A stretch of DNA of 59,433 bases from Bacteroidota bacterium. GTDB lineage: Bacteria; Bacteroidota; Bacteroidia; Cytophagales; Cyclobacteriaceae. A model generated the notes under the pieces. It had not been told where the DNA came from, ran no database searches, and saw only the letters and a program-made list of their open reading frames with translations. Positions 48,546 to 57,986 of the stretch are shown in pieces (the first letter of the stretch is position 1; the number at the start of each line of letters is the position of its first letter). The stretch covers positions 1 to 59,433 of the forward strand of contig JAFDYY010000014.1 in the NCBI GenBank assembly GCA_018267195.1, written 5' to 3'. The translations under genes were made by a program, and so were the position numbers.

Positions 48546-51389
48546 ATGAAAAAATCTTTACCCTTCCTTGTATTCGTTTGTTTGAGCACGCTGCTGTATG
48601 CACAAAAAAAACAAACGGCTAAACAAATAACCCTCGTTCCGAAACAACCGCTCACCCATTCGGTGTACGATTCCTGGAAAGAAATCACGTACAAGGCACT
48701 GACGAACGATGGCCATTTTGCCGCTTTCACCGTTAACCCGCAGGAAGGCGATGGCAAAGTGATTTTCTATAATCTAAAAACCAATACGGAAGATTCTATA
48801 AAAAGAGCCGAGAGCATTTGGCTCACCTTCGACAGCAAATTTGCTGTATTCAAAATAAAACCTCAATTGAAGTTGGTAAAAGACTTACGCAGGCACAAAA
48901 AGAAGAAAGAAGATTTACCCAAAGATTCATTAGGTATTTTTTCTTTTGAAACCCGAAAACTGATAAAGATACCCGAAGTAAAATCTTACCGCGTCCCGGA
49001 AAAAAAAGGAGAATGGCTGGCCTATCTGCTGGAGGCAAAAAAAGCAGACAAACCGAAGAAAGACGACAAATCTAAAACCGAAGAAAAGAAACCCGAAAAG
49101 CCAAAGAAAAAAACCAAAGCTAACACAGACGACAACGGCTACACCCTCATGCTCCGCCATTTGCCCGATGGAAAAGAAACCCCCTTCGGGTACGTGCGCG
49201 AGTATGGCTTTACCAAATACGGGCACGCACTCTGGTTCGTTTCATCCGGCAACGACAGCACGCTGAAAGCCGGAGTGTACTACTATGATTTGGCAATCGA
49301 AAAAATGCATGCCCTCTACGAAGGGAAGAGCCAATATAAATTTAAGGGTGTATCGGCCAGCGAAGATGGAAGCCAACTGGCCTTTTTGGTAGACACCGAT
49401 ACCACCAAGGCGCTTATTCATGAATACCAACTGTATTATTGGAAAAATAGTGATGAAGCCGCGAAGCAACAGGAGGTACAAAAATCGATGGCCCTGCCTC
49501 AAAATTGGTTGTTGAATGAATATTATGGAACACGGTTTTCAAAAGACGGAAATAAACTTTTTTTTGGCACCTCGCCCAAACCGGTTGTACAAGACACATT
49601 ACTTTTGCCCGAAGAAATTGTAAATGTTGAAATCTGGCGCAGCGAAGATGGGCTGATTTATCCGCAGCAAAACAAACAACTCGATGCCGAACGGAAGCGC
49701 TCTTATCTTGCCGTATTAGATTTGCCCAATAAAGCCGTAACCCAAATCGGCAGTAAAGAAATCCCCTCTGTTGAAATAGCCAATGAAGGAAATGCTTCTG
49801 TGTTTTTGGGTGAAACAAGCTTGCCGTACCAAAAAAACATAACGTGGGAAGGTGCCCCGGCAGCCGATTTTTTTCTCTTCGATATTGCCGGAAAAATAAA
49901 AAAATCCATTGCCAAGAATGTGCGCGCAAATGCCTCCTTCTCCCCCTTGGGTAATTTTGTTTTCTGGTATAGTTTAGAAGATACCGCTTGGTTTAGTTAC
50001 TCGGTAGCAAACGAAAAATCAAGTAAGCTCAACGAAGGATTGAAAATAAAATTTGCCGATGAAGAGGATGATCACCCCGGATTCCCCAATCCATACGGCC
50101 TGGCCGGCTGGACAAAAAACGATGCCCAATTGATTATTTACGACCGCTATGATCTTTGGGCATTTGATGGAGAAAATAAAAACAAACCGGTTAACCTTAC
50201 TAAAATCGGACGCAGCCAAAAAATTGTTTTTCGCTACCTCAGGTTAGATTGGGAGGAACGATTTATAGACCCCGAAAAAGAAATGCTGCTATCCGCTTTC
50301 GATGAAACTACCAAAGCCTCCGGATATTACAAACTTTCGCTGAAAGACGGAAAACTTACCCGCCTGATGATGGATGATTATCGCTTTGCCGGAACGGTAA
50401 AAGCACGAAACGACCAGCAACTCTTATTTACACGCGAAAGTTTTAGGGAGTTTCCCGATGTGTGGACTTCCGATTTTAATTTCACTGCCGTAAAAAAAAT
50501 AAGCAATGCCAACCCACAAATAAAAAACTATGTATGGGGGAATGTAGAGATGGTAAACTGGGTTTCGCTGGATAATATTCCGTTGCAGGGATTGTTGTAT
50601 AAACCCGATCATTTCGACCCGAAAAAGAAATATCCTATGCTGGTGTACTTCTATGAAAAAAATTCGGATAACCTACATTCTCATTTTGCGCCTGCACCGA
50701 TTCGCTCATACATTAACTACTCATTGTATGTAAGCAACGGCTATCTGGTGTTTGTGCCCGATATTGTTTATAAAATCGGATCGCCCGGAGCCAGTGCCTA
50801 CAACTGTGTAATGCCCGGAGTGGCCAGCCTCATGGCAAAAGGTTTTGTAGATGAAAAACACATCGGTATGCAAGGGCATAGTTGGGGCGGCTACCAAACG
50901 GCCTACCTCGTTACCCGTACCGATTTATTTGCCGCTGCGGAAGCCGGTGCTCCGGTGAGCAACATGATTAGTGCCTACGGAGGGGTGCGCTGGGAAAGCG
51001 GCATGAGCCGCATGTTTCAATACGAACACACACAGAGCCGCATTGGCGGAACCTTGTGGGAAAAACCGATGAGCTACATTGAAAACTCGCCCATCTTTGC
51101 CGCAAACAAAGTAAACACACCCTTGCTGATGATGCATAACGATGCCGATGGGGCAGTGCCGTGGTATCAGGGCATTGAATATTATATGGCTTTGCGCAGA
51201 TTAAATAAACCCGTTTGGATGTTGAATTACAATGGCCAAGGCCACGGGTTAACCCAACGGCAAGATCGCACGGACTTTGCCATTCGTATGATGCAATTCT
51301 TCGACCACTACCTAAAAGGCAAACCGGCCCCCGAGTGGATGACTCAAGGCGTGCCTGCCACCGAAAAAGGAATTACAAAAGGATACTAA
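48546..51389 (+). CDS. Secreted S9 prolyl-oligopeptidase-family peptidase
   Basis: A 947-residue exported serine peptidase of the S9 family. A signal peptide (1-20) precedes a beta-propeller (about 30-680) and the alpha/beta-hydrolase domain. The catalytic triad is S779 (GHSWGG), D868 (HNDADGAVP) and H900 (GQGHG). A Lys/Glu-rich low-complexity insertion (about 165-192) interrupts the propeller. It cleaves oligopeptides, perhaps with a dipeptidyl- or acylaminoacyl-peptidase specificity; the exact one cannot be told. Confidence 0.93.
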   Translation: MKKSLPFLVFVCLSTLLYAQKKQTAKQITLVPKQPLTHSVYDSWKEITYKALTNDGHFAAFTVNPQEGDGKVIFYNLKTNTEDSIKRAESIWLTFDSKFAVFKIKPQLKLVKDLRRHKKKKEDLPKDSLGIFSFETRKLIKIPEVKSYRVPEKKGEWLAYLLEAKKADKPKKDDKSKTEEKKPEKPKKKTKANTDDNGYTLMLRHLPDGKETPFGYVREYGFTKYGHALWFVSSGNDSTLKAGVYYYDLAIEKMHALYEGKSQYKFKGVSASEDGSQLAFLVDTDTTKALIHEYQLYYWKNSDEAAKQQEVQKSMALPQNWLLNEYYGTRFSKDGNKLFFGTSPKPVVQDTLLLPEEIVNVEIWRSEDGLIYPQQNKQLDAERKRSYLAVLDLPNKAVTQIGSKEIPSVEIANEGNASVFLGETSLPYQKNITWEGAPAADFFLFDIAGKIKKSIAKNVRANASFSPLGNFVFWYSLEDTAWFSYSVANEKSSKLNEGLKIKFADEEDDHPGFPNPYGLAGWTKNDAQLIIYDRYDLWAFDGENKNKPVNLTKIGRSQKIVFRYLRLDWEERFIDPEKEMLLSAFDETTKASGYYKLSLKDGKLTRLMMDDYRFAGTVKARNDQQLLFTRESFREFPDVWTSDFNFTAVKKISNANPQIKNYVWGNVEMVNWVSLDNIPLQGLLYKPDHFDPKKKYPMLVYFYEKNSDNLHSHFAPAPIRSYINYSLYVSNGYLVFVPDIVYKIGSPGASAYNCVMPGVASLMAKGFVDEKHIGMQGHSWGGYQTAYLVTRTDLFAAAEAGAPVSNMISAYGGVRWESGMSRMFQYEHTQSRIGGTLWEKPMSYIENSPIFAANKVNTPLLMMHNDADGAVPWYQGIEYYMALRRLNKPVWMLNYNGQGHGLTQRQDRTDFAIRMMQFFDHYLKGKPAPEWMTQGVPATEKGITKGY

Positions 51390-51414
51390 AAAATGTAAAG
51401 AAGCAGGATAACAA

Positions 51415-51819
51415 CTATGAATGAAGTACGCCTTGCTTTTGTAGTTCAGGAATGAACACCAGGTTTTTTTCACAAATTGTGTCGGGCACAAACACAAAAC
51501 GCTTGTCGTAAATTTCCCGGCCTATATAGTAGCTTACCCAATATTCATTGTTGAGATGAAACACATTTGAAGTGATGGTCTCAACAATGGCCCAACTTTT
51601 GGCATTCACTGTTTCTAAAAAATGCCGGAGCGTGGAGGTGCGTTGTTCTTCTCCGTCTTTTTCGCCATAACCACGGCTCGCCACCAGCGTATTCTCAATC
51701 GGGAAATCATTATTGTTGAGGAGATATACCTTCCACTCGTCTTCGTTTAGAATATTTTTTTCGCGCACTACGGCAAGGGTAACGTTCTTTACATCGGGTA
51801 TAGCAATATCTTTTTTCAT
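51415..51819 (-). CDS. Conserved small protein of unknown function
   Basis: A 134-residue soluble protein opening MKKDIAIPDVKNVTLAVV, with an even alpha/beta distribution and the segments WKVYLLNNNDFPIENTLVAS and FVFVPDTICEKNLVFIPEL. It has no signal peptide, membrane helix or recognisable motif. It overlaps the lipB stop by four bases (ATGA), so it is translated from the lipB transcript. From memory, such proteins are found across Bacteroidota; their role is unknown. Confidence 0.78.
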   Translation of the reverse strand: MKKDIAIPDVKNVTLAVVREKNILNEDEWKVYLLNNNDFPIENTLVASRGYGEKDGEEQRTSTLRHFLETVNAKSWAIVETITSNVFHLNNEYWVSYYIGREIYDKRFVFVPDTICEKNLVFIPELQKQGVLHS

Positions 51820-52535
51820 ACGATCGGCTTCATATCAAATAAAGAAATCAAATTCAATTTCAAAATTTCTTTTACTTGTTCAGTTTCTAGTTTGGTGTGC
51901 AATTCTTTTTCCATTGACGTAACGGCCTTGTCTGAGATTCCGCAGGGCACAATGTGATTAAAATAGGTTAGGTCGGTGTTTACATTCAGCGCTAACCCAT
52001 GCATGGTTACCCACCGACTTGTTTTTACGCCCATCGCGCAGATTTTTCTTGCCTTAGCGGGCGTATCTCCTTCCAGCCAAACTCCGGTTAAACTTTTCAT
52101 TTGCCCGGCTGTAAGTTGAAATTGATTTAATGTTTGTATAACGGCTTCTTCCAGCGTGCGCATATAACGGTGGATGTCTGTAAAAAAATTTTCAAGATCT
52201 AATACCGGGTACACTACGATTTGCCCCGGACCATGATAGGTAATATCGCCCCCCCGGTTGATGTGATAAAAACGAGCTCCGATGGATGAAAGTTTTTCCG
52301 GAAGAATAACAAGGTTTTTTTCGTTCCCGCTTTGGCCGAGCGTGTATACGTGCGGGTGTTCGCAAAAAATTAAATAATTGGCAGTCCGTTTTTGTTCTTC
52401 TGCGGGAAGGGATCTGTTTTCTGATTTTTGACTGAGAATTTTTTTAAACAAAGTAGTTTGGTAATCCCACGCTTGCTGGTAATCAATCAGGCCGAGGTCA
52501 ATCAGTTCGGTGGATCGGTTCAGTACAGCATTCAT
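51816..52535 (-). CDS. lipB: Octanoyl-[ACP]:protein N-octanoyltransferase
   Basis: A 239-residue octanoyltransferase with RGGDITYHGPGQIVVYPVLDL (LipB signature), the catalytic Lys in GVKTSRWVTMHGLALN and the catalytic Cys in FNHIVPCGI. It transfers an octanoyl group from acyl-carrier protein to lipoyl domains of dehydrogenase complexes. An N-terminal extension of about 60 residues with a Lys-rich part (KKILSQKSENRS) precedes the core. It is followed by the coupled small gene and lies 12 bases after the isomerase. Confidence 0.96.
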   Translation of the reverse strand: MNAVLNRSTELIDLGLIDYQQAWDYQTTLFKKILSQKSENRSLPAEEQKRTANYLIFCEHPHVYTLGQSGNEKNLVILPEKLSSIGARFYHINRGGDITYHGPGQIVVYPVLDLENFFTDIHRYMRTLEEAVIQTLNQFQLTAGQMKSLTGVWLEGDTPAKARKICAMGVKTSRWVTMHGLALNVNTDLTYFNHIVPCGISDKAVTSMEKELHTKLETEQVKEILKLNLISLFDMKPIV

Positions 52536-52546
52536 GTCACCACGGA

Positions 52547-53521
52547 CTAGGGTTGTTGGTCTTCGAAGGGCTTTTCCGGATCGACTCCGTTTTCCAGAGC
52601 TAAAAAATAAGAGATCCAGTCGGTAAGATGAATCAGGTAATAATATTGTTCCAGTAAAGAGGCACCTTCCGCCACAATATCAATGATCGGGTTCGATCGC
52701 TTTTCAAAAAAATCACGGTATTTTTCCATTTGCTTTTCTACCCGCTCGTGGTCATGGTCAGAGTAAAGGTAAACCACTTGCGTTTGCCGCAAGATGGATT
52801 CCGGAAAACGCCAGCCCATAACTTCGTTGTAGGTCATTTCCGGGAAGGTATTTATATGCGCTAACTGTTTGGCATTTTCGTTTAACTGGTTTTGAAACCG
52901 GATCGCCATGGCTTTCAGTCGCTCATCGCAATAAATAACAGACAGCTTTCCCCGCAATTTTTTAGCGATCAACTCTGCTTCTGACTGAATGGCCTTTTCT
53001 CCACGATCTAAATATTCAATAGCATTTTCCGTTTCTTTAAGGTAGGCCGCTCCGATCAGATTGGTGTGGTACAAGGCATGAAGGAGAGAAATCATCATAT
53101 ACCCAACTTGCCCGCGCGAACCGGCCAGGCCGCCCGGCACTTGTATAAAAACCAGGTTGTATTCTTTAGCGAGTTCAAACAGCGGCCCACCCGAAGTAAT
53201 GCAGATTACATGTGCGCGCTTTAGCATGGCTTTGTGTACAGCAGCCAATGTTTCTTCCGAGTCTCCGCTGTAGGAGCAGGCAATGAAAAGAGTGTGCGGA
53301 CTAACAAACTGGGGAATGTTATAGCCTTTGGTAACAAGAAGCGGGATGGCTACACGGCCAAATGTGAGTGACTCTACTAAATTGGCACCAATGCCCGACC
53401 CCCCCATGCCGGTAATCAGAATATTGCGTATGTCGCTGCCGGGGCGCACAATATCAATGGCCTGACCTACCTTGAGGGCGTGGGCCAATTGTTTTGTAAA
53501 GCCTTCAATAATTTTTTTCAT
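52547..53521 (-). CDS. Bifunctional phosphoglucose/phosphomannose isomerase
   Basis: A 324-residue SIS-domain isomerase of the PGI/PMI type. The first SIS domain has ILITGMGGSGIGANLVESL and ACSYSGDSEETLA; the C-terminal domain has LNENAKQLAHINTFPEMTYNEVMGW. These are the family's substrate and catalytic segments. It interconverts glucose-, mannose- and fructose-6-phosphates, so it could feed sugar nucleotides to the polysaccharide genes. The gene is followed by lipB on the same strand. Confidence 0.9.
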   Translation of the reverse strand: MKKIIEGFTKQLAHALKVGQAIDIVRPGSDIRNILITGMGGSGIGANLVESLTFGRVAIPLLVTKGYNIPQFVSPHTLFIACSYSGDSEETLAAVHKAMLKRAHVICITSGGPLFELAKEYNLVFIQVPGGLAGSRGQVGYMMISLLHALYHTNLIGAAYLKETENAIEYLDRGEKAIQSEAELIAKKLRGKLSVIYCDERLKAMAIRFQNQLNENAKQLAHINTFPEMTYNEVMGWRFPESILRQTQVVYLYSDHDHERVEKQMEKYRDFFEKRSNPIIDIVAEGASLLEQYYYLIHLTDWISYFLALENGVDPEKPFEDQQP

Positions 53522-53562
53522 TCGATCAGTTACCTTTAACGGTCAAAGGTAAAACAAAAGCC

Positions 53563-53934
53563 GTGAGCGATAAAATCACCAAAGGCAAAGAAGGCGAGCA
53601 ACTGGCGGCCGATTTTTTGGAAACCAAAGGATTTGAAATTGTAGCCCGGAATTTTCGTCACAAACGATCGGAAATTGATTTGATCGCAAAAAAAAATAAT
53701 TGGCTGATTTTTGTTGAGGTAAAACTGCGCAGCTCAGAAGCCTATGGCTACCCTGAAGATTTTGTTGACCGCAAAAAAGCAAAAAATATTATAGAAGGAG
53801 CAGAAGAATATACTTACCGCCAACGCTGGCAAGGCCCGGTACGGTATGATATCGTTTCCATTACCGACCGGCCAGGAGAAAAAAAATTGTACATATTGAA
53901 GATGCGTTTTATTAGAAGCCTAAAAATGAAATGA
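53563..53934 (+). CDS. yraN: YraN/UPF0102-family nuclease-like protein
   Basis: A 123-residue UPF0102 protein with the endonuclease-like core: E-rich helix KGEEGEQLAADFLETKGFEI, then RHKRSEIDLIAKK and FVEVKLRSS, i.e. the E..D..ExK arrangement of the PD-(D/E)xK fold. The family is universal but of uncertain function, perhaps in recombination. The start is GTG at 53563; no ATG lies in the appropriate frame. It overlaps the following gene by four bases (ATGA). Confidence 0.9.
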   Translation: MSDKITKGKEGEQLAADFLETKGFEIVARNFRHKRSEIDLIAKKNNWLIFVEVKLRSSEAYGYPEDFVDRKKAKNIIEGAEEYTYRQRWQGPVRYDIVSITDRPGEKKLYILKMRFIRSLKMK

Positions 53935-54545
53935 TGCTGCCATCCAAACAAGTAGATGCCTACATTGCCAAGTCGGCTTTGTTTGCCCAACCCATTCTTT
54001 CGCATTTACGTGAGCTGGTGCATCAGGCCTGCCCCGAAGGAAAGGAAGTAATTAAGTGGGGCTTTCCCTGCTTCGAATACAAAGGGATGCTATGCAATAT
54101 GGCAGCCTTTAAACAACACTGTGCTTTTGGGTTTTGGAAAGCCTCTCTTATTAAAGACCCTCAAAATTTTTTGCAACCGACCAACCGGGAAAGCATGGGA
54201 AATTTTCATCGTATTACTTCCCTAAAAGATTTGCCGCCCGATAAAATTCTGTTGGACTTTATCAGGCAAGCGAGAGAACTGAACGAGAAGGGAATTAAAC
54301 GCGAAGTAAAAAATACACCTCCGGGCAGTAAGCAGATTGTTACCCCGGTTTATTTCAAGAAAATATTGAAGCAAAATAAAAAAGCAGAAACCGTTTTTGA
54401 AAAATTTTCTTACTCGCACCGAAAAGAATACATTCAATGGTTTGAAGAAGCCAAGGCCGAAGACACACGCATAAAACGGATGGTTCAGGCACTTGCCTGG
54501 ATTGCCGAAGGGAAAGGGAGAAACTGGAAGTATGGGAAGAAGTAA
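53931..54545 (+). CDS. YdeI/DUF1801-family protein
   Basis: A 204-residue protein with an N-terminal DUF1801 domain (about 10-115, including EVIKWGFPCFEYKGMLCNMAAFKQH and FGFWKASLI) and a C-terminal YdeI/OmpD-associated region with FSYSHRKEYIQWFEEAKAEDTRIKRM. The family includes small stress-linked proteins without a defined biochemical activity. It is translationally coupled to yraN. Confidence 0.85.
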   Translation: MMLPSKQVDAYIAKSALFAQPILSHLRELVHQACPEGKEVIKWGFPCFEYKGMLCNMAAFKQHCAFGFWKASLIKDPQNFLQPTNRESMGNFHRITSLKDLPPDKILLDFIRQARELNEKGIKREVKNTPPGSKQIVTPVYFKKILKQNKKAETVFEKFSYSHRKEYIQWFEEAKAEDTRIKRMVQALAWIAEGKGRNWKYGKK

Positions 54546-54546
54546 C

Positions 54547-55854
54547 TTACTTGGCACCAGCCAAATAATCCAGCGTAACATTTAGCAAGGCCTGTACTCC
54601 TACCCGAAAAGAATTTTCGTCAATCATAAAATCTACAGTGTGGTGGGTGGGCTTTCGCGTGAGGTGTAGATCGGCCGGATAGGCACCTAGAAAGAAAAAG
54701 AAACCCGGTATTTTTTGTTGGTAAAAAGAAAAATCTTCGGCCATGGTTACAGCATCAATTACGTTAACCTGATTGGTGCCGACTGTTTTAATCAAACTCT
54801 TGGCAGCTTGTTGGGTAAGGCTAACATCGTTTACCGTAGCGGGATACATTACTTGTATAGTTACCTCGGCCTGTGCCCCAGAGGCTTCAGCAATTTTGGT
54901 AGCTGTTAATCTTATTTTTTGATGAATCTTTCGCTGCATAGCCGTATCAAAGGTGCGGATGGTTCCCTGCAGCACCGCTTCATCGGGAATAATGTTCTGC
55001 CGAACCCCGGCATGAAAAACACCAACGGTAATAACGGCACTGGCTTTGGTTAATTCGGTTTGGCGGCTGACGATAGTTTGCAATCCGTTTACAATTTCGC
55101 TGCCTACCACCACCGGGTCAACTCCGTCCCACGGGGTGGCTCCATGGGCTCCTTTCCCTTTTACCCGAATTTCAAACCCATCTACGGCCGCCATCAATGG
55201 GCCGGGCCGGTAGTTGAGCGTGCCCGAAGGCAACAACGATTGTATGTGTAACCCAAAAATGGCATCTACCTTGGGGTTTTCCAGCACGCCTTCTTTTACC
55301 ATCAACGCAGCACCGGCCGGAACTTCATCGGCACCAACCCCTTCTTCGGCCGGTTGAAAAATAAATTTAATGGTGCCTTTCAGCTCTTTTTTATTCTCAC
55401 TAAGAATTTTGGCTACAGCCATCAGCATGGCCATGTGGGCATCGTGGCCGCAGGCATGCATCACTCCGGCCGGCTGTCCATTAAAGATGGTTTTTACCTT
55501 AGAGGCAAAAGGCAAAGCATTATTCTCGATCAGCGGCAGGCCGTCCATATCGGCCCGAAGAGCAACTACCCGCCCGGGTTTTTCTGTTTTCAATACGGCT
55601 ACTACTCCTGTTTTAGCTACCGGGTAAGTAACTTCCAAGCCTAATGATTTCAGATAGTCGGCTATGAAAGCACCGGTTTGTTTTTCGCGATTAGAGAGTT
55701 CGGGGTTTTGATGAAAGTGCCTGCGCCATTCAATCAGCTGAGGCTCCACCTGCTTTATTTTTTGATCCAGTACGCTTTGTAACTTGGTATTGGTTTGGGC
55801 ATTTACTTGCACCGCACCCCACAACGCAAAAATAGAAATGAATTTTTTGATCAT
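54547..55854 (-). CDS. Secreted M20-family amidohydrolase
   Basis: A 435-residue metallopeptidase/amidohydrolase of family M20. It has a signal peptide (residues 1-20, ending VNAQ), metal-ligand motifs HACGHDAHM, an EEGVGA acid motif and MAEDFSFY near the end, with an insertion domain (GAHGATPW). Related enzymes hydrolyse N-acyl amino acids or peptides such as indole-amino conjugates and hippurate. ATG at 55854 starts the signal peptide; a much longer frame upstream is noncoding in appearance. It runs against the Rieske gene, sharing a 34-base divergent gap. Confidence 0.9.
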   Translation of the reverse strand: MIKKFISIFALWGAVQVNAQTNTKLQSVLDQKIKQVEPQLIEWRRHFHQNPELSNREKQTGAFIADYLKSLGLEVTYPVAKTGVVAVLKTEKPGRVVALRADMDGLPLIENNALPFASKVKTIFNGQPAGVMHACGHDAHMAMLMAVAKILSENKKELKGTIKFIFQPAEEGVGADEVPAGAALMVKEGVLENPKVDAIFGLHIQSLLPSGTLNYRPGPLMAAVDGFEIRVKGKGAHGATPWDGVDPVVVGSEIVNGLQTIVSRQTELTKASAVITVGVFHAGVRQNIIPDEAVLQGTIRTFDTAMQRKIHQKIRLTATKIAEASGAQAEVTIQVMYPATVNDVSLTQQAAKSLIKTVGTNQVNVIDAVTMAEDFSFYQQKIPGFFFFLGAYPADLHLTRKPTHHTVDFMIDENSFRVGVQALLNVTLDYLAGAK

Positions 55855-55888
55855 ACCTTTCGGCTTTATTATCCGAAGATAACGGAAA

Positions 55889-56203
55889 ATGGACTGGATT
55901 AAAATTTTTGACAACCGCCAGGAAGCGATCGAAAAATTGAGAACCCCGTGCCTGTTAGTGATACGGGGCAGGCGTATCTGTTTAGCCATCTTCAATAAAA
56001 ATATTTTTGCCGTACAAGACAAGTGTACACACAACGGAGAATCACTCTGTAAAGGAAAAATTAATTACCTGGGGGAAGTGGTGTGCCCCCTGCATCAATA
56101 CCGGTTTGATTTGAAAACCGGACGAGAAGGCGAACAGCGCAGTGCCGATCTGGAATGTTTCCCGGTTCAGGAAAACGAGGAAGGAATTTTTATAGGGATG
56201 TAG
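55889..56203 (+). CDS. Rieske-type [2Fe-2S] ferredoxin
   Basis: A 104-residue small Rieske ferredoxin. The cluster ligands are C46/H48 in CTHNG and C66/H69 in CPLHQYRFD. The rest of the chain matches the single-domain electron carriers that serve oxygenases, or NirD-like proteins. No oxygenase is adjacent. ATG at 55889 leads directly into the beta-rich N-terminus. The stop is followed by the convergent aldo/keto reductase. Confidence 0.92.
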   Translation: MDWIKIFDNRQEAIEKLRTPCLLVIRGRRICLAIFNKNIFAVQDKCTHNGESLCKGKINYLGEVVCPLHQYRFDLKTGREGEQRSADLECFPVQENEEGIFIGM

Positions 56204-56211
56204 GGATGAGC

Positions 56212-57084
56212 TTACGGCAAATCTTTCCCCATTACCCACCTCAGCATTTCAAACCAATCTTGTCGCTCCAGTTGGATATTAATAGATTTAGCAATCTCTC
56301 TTATTCGTTCAGGTTGCGTAGTGCCGATTACCGGAAAAATTTTGGAAGGATGCCGGAGCAGCCAGGCAATGGCCATTTGAGTATATGAAGCATGGTATTT
56401 TCCGGCCAGGCTGAACATGGTGCGTTCGTCCACATCTAATTGACCACCCGCTAACGGAGACCAGGCCATGGGCGAAATTCCCATCTCCAGCATCAGGTCT
56501 AAATCTCCGTTGAATAACGGTTCAATTCGAGAAAGTGAAATTTCTATCTGGTTGGTAACGAGTGGAAAGGGCAAATGCTTTTGTAACATACGAAATTGCC
56601 CCGTTGTAAAATTAGAAACCCCAAAGTGCAACACTTTGCCTTCTTTTTTCAGTTGCTCAAAAGCTTCGCCTACCTCATGCGGATCCAGCAGCGGGTCGGG
56701 CCGGTGGATCAACAGCAGATCAAGCCGGTCGGTATGAAAATTTTTAAGGGAATTCTCGACCGACCAAACCAGATGTGCTTTGGAAGTATCATAATGTTTT
56801 ATGCGGGTGGCGGGACGTTGGGCAGAAGGAAAACGGATGTCGCACTTGGTTATCAATTCGATTTTATTTCGTAACGATGGATTTTTGATGAGCGTTTTCC
56901 CGAATACGATTTCATTGCCGTGGTCGCCATAGATATCGGCATGATCAAAACTGGTGATGCCCTCCTCCAGCGCCACAAGGGCTAAGCGTTCTACGGTTTC
57001 TTGCGAAACATTGTGCCATCGCCAGGCTCCGGCAATGATACGCGAAAACGTTGGCCCCTGCGGGTGGATAGGTCTGCGTTCCAT
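56212..57084 (-). CDS. Aldo/keto reductase
   Basis: A 290-residue aldo/keto reductase with DHADIYGDHGNE carrying the catalytic Tyr/Asp, the Lys in ELITKCDIR, LLLIHRPDPL and GVSNFTTGQ, and the C-terminal NADPH-site segment VIGTTQPERI. It reduces aldehydes or ketones; the substrate is unknown. ATG at 57084 overlaps the upstream Cys-rich gene's stop by one base, so the two are likely one operon. Resembles YdhF-type reductases. Confidence 0.92.
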   Translation of the reverse strand: MERRPIHPQGPTFSRIIAGAWRWHNVSQETVERLALVALEEGITSFDHADIYGDHGNEIVFGKTLIKNPSLRNKIELITKCDIRFPSAQRPATRIKHYDTSKAHLVWSVENSLKNFHTDRLDLLLIHRPDPLLDPHEVGEAFEQLKKEGKVLHFGVSNFTTGQFRMLQKHLPFPLVTNQIEISLSRIEPLFNGDLDLMLEMGISPMAWSPLAGGQLDVDERTMFSLAGKYHASYTQMAIAWLLRHPSKIFPVIGTTQPERIREIAKSINIQLERQDWFEMLRWVMGKDLP

Positions 57085-57395
57085 CAACTGTCTTTATGTT
57101 GAAAGCATTTTCCGTTTTTGCTGGAAGTCATACGCTTGCACTGTTTTCCGTCTTTGGTTTTGCCCGAACATTGCACCATCTTGTCTTTCAGGTGCTCGTC
57201 CGGTTTACACATAGCGCAAGCAGTTTTGCCGGCTTTTTTGGCAGCGGCCAGTGTCATGCCATCGGCATCGCCCGACATTTTGCAATCGGCAGTGTGGTAT
57301 TTTTCACCTTTGGGAGAGGCATAAACGGTTTGGGCTTTTGATTTAATGGCAAATCCGGCCATCAGAACAAAAAATACAATCAAGATTTTCTTCAT
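57084..57395 (-). CDS. Cys-rich secreted protein (DUF5763-like end)
   Basis: A 103-residue exported protein with a signal peptide (residues 1-21, ending SKAQ). The first module (YASPKGEKYHTADCKMSG...CAMCKP) resembles Ada/excalibur-type Cys motifs and the second (QCSGKTKDGKQCKRMTSS...CFQHK) matches small DUF5763 zinc-finger-like motifs. Seven Cys and several His could hold two metals. It precedes the aldo/keto reductase with a one-base overlap. Function unknown. Confidence 0.8.
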   Translation of the reverse strand: MKKILIVFFVLMAGFAIKSKAQTVYASPKGEKYHTADCKMSGDADGMTLAAAKKAGKTACAMCKPDEHLKDKMVQCSGKTKDGKQCKRMTSSKNGKCFQHKDS

Positions 57396-57471
57396 AGGTA
57401 TTTTAAATTTTGTGTAGCCCGAAATTGCTAAAACTGACGGAAAGAAAAAAGAAGTACACTGTGGGAATTTT

Positions 57472-57506
57472 TTTGAAAGTGAAACTCCCTGAATTGACTA
57501 TTTTTG
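57472..57506 (+). promoter_or_regulatory. Consensus promoter giving a near-leaderless transcript
   Basis: A -33 TTTG (57472-57475) and a -7 TATTTTTG (57499-57506) are 23 bases apart, fully matching the Bacteroidota consensus. The ATG at 57514 is seven bases beyond, so the 5' leader is only a few bases long. Confidence 0.75.
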
Positions 57507-57513
57507 CGGCACG

Positions 57514-57981
57514 ATGGAATGGTTTATCGTTCTTATGCTGATTGTGGTCGGGCTGGCGCTGATTGTGGTCGAAATTATTTTTGTGCCGGGCACTACGCTG
57601 GTAGGCGTTATTGGTTTTGTTTTTATGATTTTAGGAACCGGGCTGAGTTTTCGTTATTTCGGCAGCGAGGTGGGGTGGGTTACGGTGGGCAGTACGGCCG
57701 TGGCTTCGGGCCTGATTTTGTATTATTCTTTTTCTGGCAAGGCATGGAAAAAATTTTCATTAAAATCGGCCAGCGACAGTCGGGTAAATGAAGGCGAACT
57801 GGATGAACTGACTGCCGGAGCCGAAGGAAAAACTACTTCTACCTTGCGGCCGGTGGGCAAGGCGGAAATAAACCACAAAACCTATGAAGTGAAAACGCAG
57901 GGCGAATATGTAGAAAGCGGCCAGCGTATCCGCGTCATTAAAATTGTATCAAACCAAATTTTTGTAGAACCAATCAACTAA
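57514..57981 (+). CDS. NfeD-like membrane protein
   Basis: A 155-residue NfeD-family protein with three hydrophobic segments in the first 80 residues and a C-terminal OB-fold domain (about 95-155, [34 protein letters not shown]). Short NfeD proteins pair with flotillin-like membrane scaffolds, as here: the floA gene follows five bases downstream. It probably helps organise membrane microdomains. Confidence 0.92.
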   Translation: MEWFIVLMLIVVGLALIVVEIIFVPGTTLVGVIGFVFMILGTGLSFRYFGSEVGWVTVGSTAVASGLILYYSFSGKAWKKFSLKSASDSRVNEGELDELTAGAEGKTTSTLRPVGKAEINHKTYEVKTQGEYVESGQRIRVIKIVSNQIFVEPIN

Positions 57982-57986
57982 ACGTT

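Noticed and set aside
49414..49929. 171-codon minus-strand frame in the S9 peptidase gene
   Set aside because: Fully inside a recognised gene in the opposite direction, with no domain signature.
55855..56034. N-terminal 60-residue extension of the M20 amidohydrolase
   Set aside because: It would overlap the divergent Rieske gene and bury the signal peptide that starts at 55854.
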